Below, in pieces: positions 62,053-64,000 of a stretch of 64,000 nucleotides of DNA. The position numbers and the translations under genes are program-made. The DNA is from UBA5342 sp965662645. GTDB lineage: Bacteria; Bacteroidota; Bacteroidia; Bacteroidales; UBA5342. Within the stretch, counting starts at the first letter, position 1, and each line of letters begins with the position of its first letter. The stretch lies in NCBI GenBank assembly GCA_965662645.1, contig CBFIII010000014.1:1-64000 (forward strand). Reading direction: 5' to 3'. The notes below the pieces were generated by a model. That model was not told where the DNA came from. It was given only the letters and a program-made list of their open reading frames with translations, and made no database searches.

Positions 62053-62949
62053 ATGATTGTTACTATTGTTGGAATAGGTTTAATAGGTGGTTCTTTAGCC
62101 AAAGATATGCGAAGGGTGGGTTTTGCCACTGAAATTATTGGTGTTGATGCCTCTCAGGACAATTTGTCGCGTGCTATTGAGTTAGGTATTGTTGACTATG
62201 CTTTGGAGTTGAAAGAAGGCGTTGAAAAGGCTGATCTTGTTGTTGTGGCTACTCCTGTTGACGTTATAGAAAGGCTCTTGCCTCAAATATTAGATTATGT
62301 GAGTCCTACAACTACCGTTACGGATACTGGTTCTACCAAGGTTAATATTATCGCGTCAGTGGAAAACCATGTTAATCGTCAAAATTATGTGCCATCACAT
62401 CCTATGAGTGGTACCGAAAATTCAGGCCCTGATGCTGCTTTGGATGGTCTTTTCGATAAGAAGATTACTATTATTTGTAATCAGGAGAAGTGCAAGCCGA
62501 TACATTTAGCTATGGTAGAAAAAATGTATCAAGCTGTAGGGATGGGCATCGCCTATATGTCTGATGATGAACAGGATCATTCAACAGCCCATTTGTCTCA
62601 TTTGCCTCATATTACGGCTTTTGCTTTAGCTAATGCCATATTGGCTGAAAATGATAGAGATCTTATTTTTGATTTGGCTTCTGGTGGATTTCGTTCTACT
62701 GTGCGTCTTGCTAAGAGTTCTCCTAAAATGTGGGGACCTATTTTTAAACAAAATCAAAAATATATTGTTGAATCATTGGATGACTATATCTTTCACCTCA
62801 AAGAATTTAGAAATAGTGTGGTGGCAGATGATGAATCCCAAATGTATGCTTTAATGGAAAATGCTAATAGGATAAGGCATACTCTTGATGGTAGTTCTGC
62901 TAAGATGGAAAAGAGAGAGGAGCAGCATATAAAGTTGTTTACTAAGTAA
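62053..62949 (+). CDS. tyrA: Prephenate dehydrogenase
   Basis: 298 residues. NAD(P)-dependent oxidative decarboxylation of prephenate to 4-hydroxyphenylpyruvate for tyrosine. Rossmann GIGLIGGSLAKDMRR at 7-21, TDTGSTKV, SHPMSGTENSGPD with the active-site His, and HLSHLPHITAFALANAI. No fused mutase or ACT domain. 2 nt after pheA. The Phe and Tyr branches therefore share one mRNA, which fits the mixed Phe/Tyr leader. Confidence 0.96.
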   Translation: MIVTIVGIGLIGGSLAKDMRRVGFATEIIGVDASQDNLSRAIELGIVDYALELKEGVEKADLVVVATPVDVIERLLPQILDYVSPTTTVTDTGSTKVNIIASVENHVNRQNYVPSHPMSGTENSGPDAALDGLFDKKITIICNQEKCKPIHLAMVEKMYQAVGMGIAYMSDDEQDHSTAHLSHLPHITAFALANAILAENDRDLIFDLASGGFRSTVRLAKSSPKMWGPIFKQNQKYIVESLDDYIFHLKEFRNSVVADDESQMYALMENANRIRHTLDGSSAKMEKREEQHIKLFTK

Positions 62950-62992
62950 AATAGAATATATAATAATTGACAAATAATAAATACCTAATGTT

Positions 62993-64000
62993 ATGATTGA
63001 ATTAGATTTACAACCATTTACTCTGCCGGGTCTTAAGACTGATAGACCTATTATTATTTCAGGTCCTTGTAGTGCAGAAACCGAAGAACAGGTTATGGAA
63101 ACGGCTAAACAACTAAAAAGTCAAGGTGTTCAGATTTTTCGTGCTGGAATATGGAAGCCTCGTACTCGCCCTAATGCTTTTGAAGGTGTTGGTGTAGAAG
63201 GTTTGGCTTGGTTGCGCCGTGTTAAAGAAGAATTAGGAATGTATGTAGGTACAGAAGTGGCGAATGCGCATCACGTTTATGATGCCCTTAAATATGGGAT
63301 AGATGTATTGTGGATTGGTGCTCGTACTACTGTTAATCCTTTTGCTGTTCAGGAAATCGCTGATGCTTTGAAAGGTGTTGATATTCCTGTGATGATTAAA
63401 AATCCAGTTAATCCAGATGTGGATTTATGGATTGGTGCTATTGAGCGTATTAATCAATCAGGAATAAAACGTATTGCAGCTATTCATCGTGGTTTTGGAA
63501 CGTATGAGAAAAAGCTTTATCGTAATGATCCGCAATGGCATGTACCTATCGAATTGCGACGTAAAGTGCGTGATTTGCCTATTTTTTGTGATCCAAGTCA
63601 TATCGGCGGTAAAAGAGAATTAATAGGTCCTATTTCTCAACAGGCTCTTGACTTGAATTTCGATGGATTAATGATTGAATCACATATTAATCCAGATAAA
63701 GCTTTAAGTGACGCTTCTCAGCAAGTAACGCCAGAAGCATTAGATTATATTCTTTCTAAGCTTGTTTTGCGCGACTCTAAGGATTCTACTGAGGATTTAC
63801 GTGATTTGCGTAAGCAAATAGATCAACTTGATGATAATTTGCTTGAAATGCTTTCTGAGCGTATGCGTGTTTCTTCTTTGATTGGTCAATACAAGAAAGA
63901 GCATAATATGACTATTTTACAGACGAGTCGTTTTGATGATATTTTAACAAAACGTGCTTCTCAGGCAGAAGAATTGGGTTTAAGTGAAATCTTTGTTAAA
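62993..64000 (+). CDS. Bifunctional DAHP synthase / chorismate mutase (3' end outside window)
   Basis: At least 336 residues, open at the window end. Residues 1-260 are a class I-beta DAHP synthase (related to KdsA): ISGPCSAETEEQ, FRAGIWKPRTRPNAFEG, IHRGFGTYEKK, DPSHIGGKREL, with the metal-binding Cys, His, Glu and Asp in place. Residues from about 265 on are an AroQ-type chorismate mutase (LRDLRKQIDQLDDNLLEMLSERM, KKEHN). It supplies the first step of the shikimate pathway and the chorismate-to-prephenate step used by pheA and tyrA. No aminotransferase lies between the genes, unlike in many relatives. An ATG at 62988 is out of frame. Confidence 0.95.
   Translation, partial: MIELDLQPFTLPGLKTDRPIIISGPCSAETEEQVMETAKQLKSQGVQIFRAGIWKPRTRPNAFEGVGVEGLAWLRRVKEELGMYVGTEVANAHHVYDALKYGIDVLWIGARTTVNPFAVQEIADALKGVDIPVMIKNPVNPDVDLWIGAIERINQSGIKRIAAIHRGFGTYEKKLYRNDPQWHVPIELRRKVRDLPIFCDPSHIGGKRELIGPISQQALDLNFDGLMIESHINPDKALSDASQQVTPEALDYILSKLVLRDSKDSTEDLRDLRKQIDQLDDNLLEMLSERMRVSSLIGQYKKEHNMTILQTSRFDDILTKRASQAEELGLSEIFVK

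Overview
Organism: an AT-rich, high-density chromosomal segment from a Bacteroidetes, most likely an anaerobic member of Bacteroidales/Marinilabiliales (rank below phylum is a guess). Supporting signs are a fused lpxC-fabZ gene, promoters of the TTTG / TAnnTTTG type in front of many genes, weak Shine-Dalgarno sequences, a type IX secretion C-terminal domain, the DAHP synthase-chorismate mutase fusion, a TonB-dependent receptor with a carboxypeptidase-regulatory-like N-terminus, and many lipoproteins and outer-membrane barrels. The window is mostly core genome; no phage, plasmid or intact transposase was seen. || Layout: 1-5.4 kb holds hisD (-), a phospholipase-D-like T9SS cargo, tRNA-Lys, a tiny membrane protein and a DUF1080 protein. 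5.4-9 kb: yebC, floA, nadD and a surface protein. 9.1-12.4 kb: nucleoside phosphorylase, a Wzz-like membrane protein, recF and a DUF721 gene in a tight run. 12.5-15.3 kb: two outer-membrane proteins. 15.6-17.9 kb: relA/spoT. 18-20.7 kb: an ECF sigma factor with a probable anti-sigma and envelope genes. 20.7-24.7 kb: a cluster of lipoproteins, LVIVD-type repeats and small barrels of unknown role. 24.7-28 kb: lpxD, lpxC/fabZ, lpxA. 28-33 kb: gdhA, a sodium symporter, pgi. 33.4-40.8 kb: nitroreductase, folE-cdsA-fmt, recJ, a RecD-like helicase, nfeD. 41-45.5 kb: flavin reductase, radical SAM/SPASM, glucosaminidase, aminotransferase, tatA. 45.7-54.6 kb: TonB receptor, OmpA-like lipoprotein, DUF1573, M48 protease, hldD, a USP-like protein and a MATE exporter. 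54.7-61 kb is the accessory part: tRNA-Val followed by a duplicated GIY-YIG nuclease element, a 1019-residue coiled-coil lipoprotein with an outer-membrane barrel, then a strip of relics (two CRISPR-repeat-like 47-mers, a small structured RNA, a decayed GIY-YIG fragment). 61-64 kb is the aromatic amino acid operon pheA-tyrA-aroF/CM, cut by the window end. || Most notable: (1) the pheA operon is preceded by a complete attenuator, with a Bacteroidetes promoter, a 17-residue leader peptide rich in Phe and Tyr (MQNIFTYNYFYFYFWQK), a 7-bp antiterminator pairing and a strong terminator; (2) the tRNA-Val locus carries a GIY-YIG cassette whose end rebuilds part of the tRNA and which has recently duplicated; (3) two 47-bp sequences resembling type II-C CRISPR repeats flank a roughly 63-nt two-hairpin RNA with no cas gene nearby; (4) the giant lipoprotein has grown by 21-bp duplications, each equal to one coiled-coil heptad. 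Two dispersed hairpin repeat families (1-77/41001-41120 and 7531/9021/31117) lie between genes. All functions are read from sequence and family knowledge; no database search was run.
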